NCBI GenBank assembly: GCA_964512305.1
Contig: CAZEIW010000230.1
Coordinates: 1 to 6,175, forward strand
Reading direction: 5' to 3'
Source of the DNA: CAZEIW01 sp964512305
GTDB taxonomy: Bacteria; Pseudomonadota; Gammaproteobacteria; Burkholderiales; Burkholderiaceae_F
DNA: 6,175 nt
A program made the translations under genes and the position numbers. This document shows positions 5,121-6,175 of the stretch, one piece after another (the first letter of the stretch is position 1; every line of letters starts with the position of its first letter). The notes under the pieces are model-generated. The model ran no database searches, was not told the origin of the DNA, and was given only the letters and a program-made list of their open reading frames with translations.

Positions 5121-6175
5121 ATGAAGACCGAACTCACGCCAGTTGCAATGGCCGTCGCGCTGGCGCTTGGCGGCGGCGCGTTGCCGTCGTGGGCGCAAAC
5201 GGCCCCGGCACCCGTCACGCCGCCCGCCAACGCTCCGACACAGGTCGCCCAGGCGGCCGATCAAGGAGCCCCGAAACCGGCGCAGGCGGCAGAGGAAACG
5301 GAGACCATCATCGTCACCGGCGTGCGCGCCTCGGTTGAGAAGTCGCTCGAGGCCAAGCGCGAGGCCGATTCGCACATCGAGGTGATCACGGCGGAAGACA
5401 TCGGCAAGATGCCGGACAAGAACATCGCCGACTCGCTGTCGCACATCAGCGGCGTGACGATCAGCTCCGCGGGCGCCAACGAGGGCGGCTTCGACGAAAA
5501 CGACCGCGTCAGCCTGCGCGGCACCAACCCCAGCCTGACGCAAACCCTGATCAACGGGCACAACGTCGCCTCCGGCGACTGGTTCGTGCTCAACCAGGTC
5601 GGGCTGGTCGGCCGCAGCGTCAGCTATACGCTGCTGCCTTCCGAGCTCGTCGGCCGGGTCGACGTCGACAAGACCTCGAAAGCGGAGTACGTCGAAGGTG
5701 GGGTCGCCGGCTCGGTCAACATCATCACGCGCAAACCGCTCCAGTTTCCCAAGTCCACCACGCTCGAAGCCACCGCGGGCCTGGTGTACGCCGACCTGCC
5801 CTCCAAGACCGATCCGCAGTTCAGCGTGCTGGGAAACTGGAAGAACGACGCCGGCAACGTGGGAGTGCTGGCGCAACTCTTCTACGAGCAGCGCCATCTG
5901 CGGCGCGATGGGCAGGAGCTGCTCACGTACGAGCGGATCGCACCCGGCAGCGCGGTGGCGACCGCGCATCCGGACCTGGTCAACGTCTATTACCCGGGCT
6001 ACATCGGCTCGGTCCTCTTCGAGCAGGAGCGCAAGCGCACCGGCGGCCTGCTCGACGTCGAATTCAAGCCCAGCCACGATGTGACCCTGGACGCCTCGTA
6101 CTTCGGCTCCAATCTGAACGCGACCAACTACAACCGGAACTACATTCTCTGGATGCACAACTTCCTGGCCGGCGG
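5121..6175 (+). CDS. TonB-dependent outer-membrane receptor, Xanthomonas/Caulobacter carbohydrate type, N-terminal part
   Basis: Outer-membrane beta-barrel that imports a substrate with energy from TonB-ExbBD; 351 codons are in the window and the gene runs off the edge (full members are about 900-1000 aa). Residues 1-25 are a signal peptide, with likely cleavage after Ser-Trp-Ala25. A Pro/Ala/Gln-rich linker (26-60) follows, then the TonB box area TIIVTGVRAS (62-71). The plug covers about 72-206: SLEAKREADSHIEVITAEDI, GKMPDKNIADSLSHISGVTI, the SLRGTNP stretch, TQTLINGH, and EYVEGGVAGSVNIITRKPL at its end. The start of the barrel is visible beyond residue 212, where alternating strands begin. 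KREADxxxxVITAEDIGKMPDKN is typical of TIGR01782-type receptors, many of which take up plant or chitin-derived sugars. ASGDWFVLNQVG (150-161) marks a subgroup I cannot assign to a substrate. Divergent from the GntR-family repressor, which probably controls it. Confidence 0.95.
   Translation, partial: MKTELTPVAMAVALALGGGALPSWAQTAPAPVTPPANAPTQVAQAADQGAPKPAQAAEETETIIVTGVRASVEKSLEAKREADSHIEVITAEDIGKMPDKNIADSLSHISGVTISSAGANEGGFDENDRVSLRGTNPSLTQTLINGHNVASGDWFVLNQVGLVGRSVSYTLLPSELVGRVDVDKTSKAEYVEGGVAGSVNIITRKPLQFPKSTTLEATAGLVYADLPSKTDPQFSVLGNWKNDAGNVGVLAQLFYEQRHLRRDGQELLTYERIAPGSAVATAHPDLVNVYYPGYIGSVLFEQERKRTGGLLDVEFKPSHDVTLDASYFGSNLNATNYNRNYILWMHNFLAG

Noticed and set aside
5103..6158. 351-codon minus-strand open frame opposite the receptor
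   Set aside because: Val/Gly/Arg/Asp-rich mirror of the receptor codons; the plus strand has a signal peptide, TonB box, plug motifs and a perfect ribosome binding site.
1..6175. tRNA, rRNA, CRISPR array, insertion sequence or attachment site
   Set aside because: No cloverleaf, spaced direct-repeat array, transposase frame or terminal inverted repeats were seen on either strand.

Overview
The window is GC-rich and reads as a Betaproteobacterium, most likely order Burkholderiales. This rests on gene order recalled from that group (ferredoxin, hydrolase, D-amino acid transaminase, DUF493, lipB, lipA) and on protein resemblance; no database search was possible. Seven of the eight genes lie on the minus strand and the last one on the plus strand. 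The genes at both window edges (lipA and the TonB-dependent receptor) are cut.

Region 1 (1-3821, minus strand, conserved housekeeping). Reading in the direction of transcription from 3821 down to 1: a thioredoxin-fold [2Fe-2S] ferredoxin and an alpha/beta hydrolase overlap by 4 bp. After a 93-bp gap comes a 176-aa protein of unknown function, then a D-alanine-transaminase-type PLP enzyme, a DUF493/YbeD protein, LipB and LipA. The last four are tightly packed (gaps of 10 and 6 bp, then a 4-bp overlap), so they are probably one operon. LipB moves octanoyl groups from acyl carrier protein to lipoyl domains and LipA inserts the two sulfurs, so together they make protein-bound lipoate. The transaminase links the operon to D-alanine/D-glutamate supply.

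Region 2 (3822-3996). A 175-bp spacer holding an AT-rich patch with a clear inverted repeat, the likely control region of the ferredoxin-hydrolase pair.

Region 3 (3997-6175, accessory uptake locus). A GntR/HutC-family repressor on the minus strand and a TonB-dependent outer-membrane receptor of the Xanthomonas/Caulobacter carbohydrate type on the plus strand are transcribed divergently from a 377-bp intergenic region. That region carries three copies of a two-part motif, TGGT-N5/6-ATTGGT. Two of them face each other to form a compound palindrome of about 43 bp, and the third lies close to the repressor gene. The simplest reading is that the repressor controls both itself and the receptor in response to a sugar, possibly an amino sugar. 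The intergenic region also has several strong hairpins.

No tRNA, rRNA, CRISPR array or mobile element was found.
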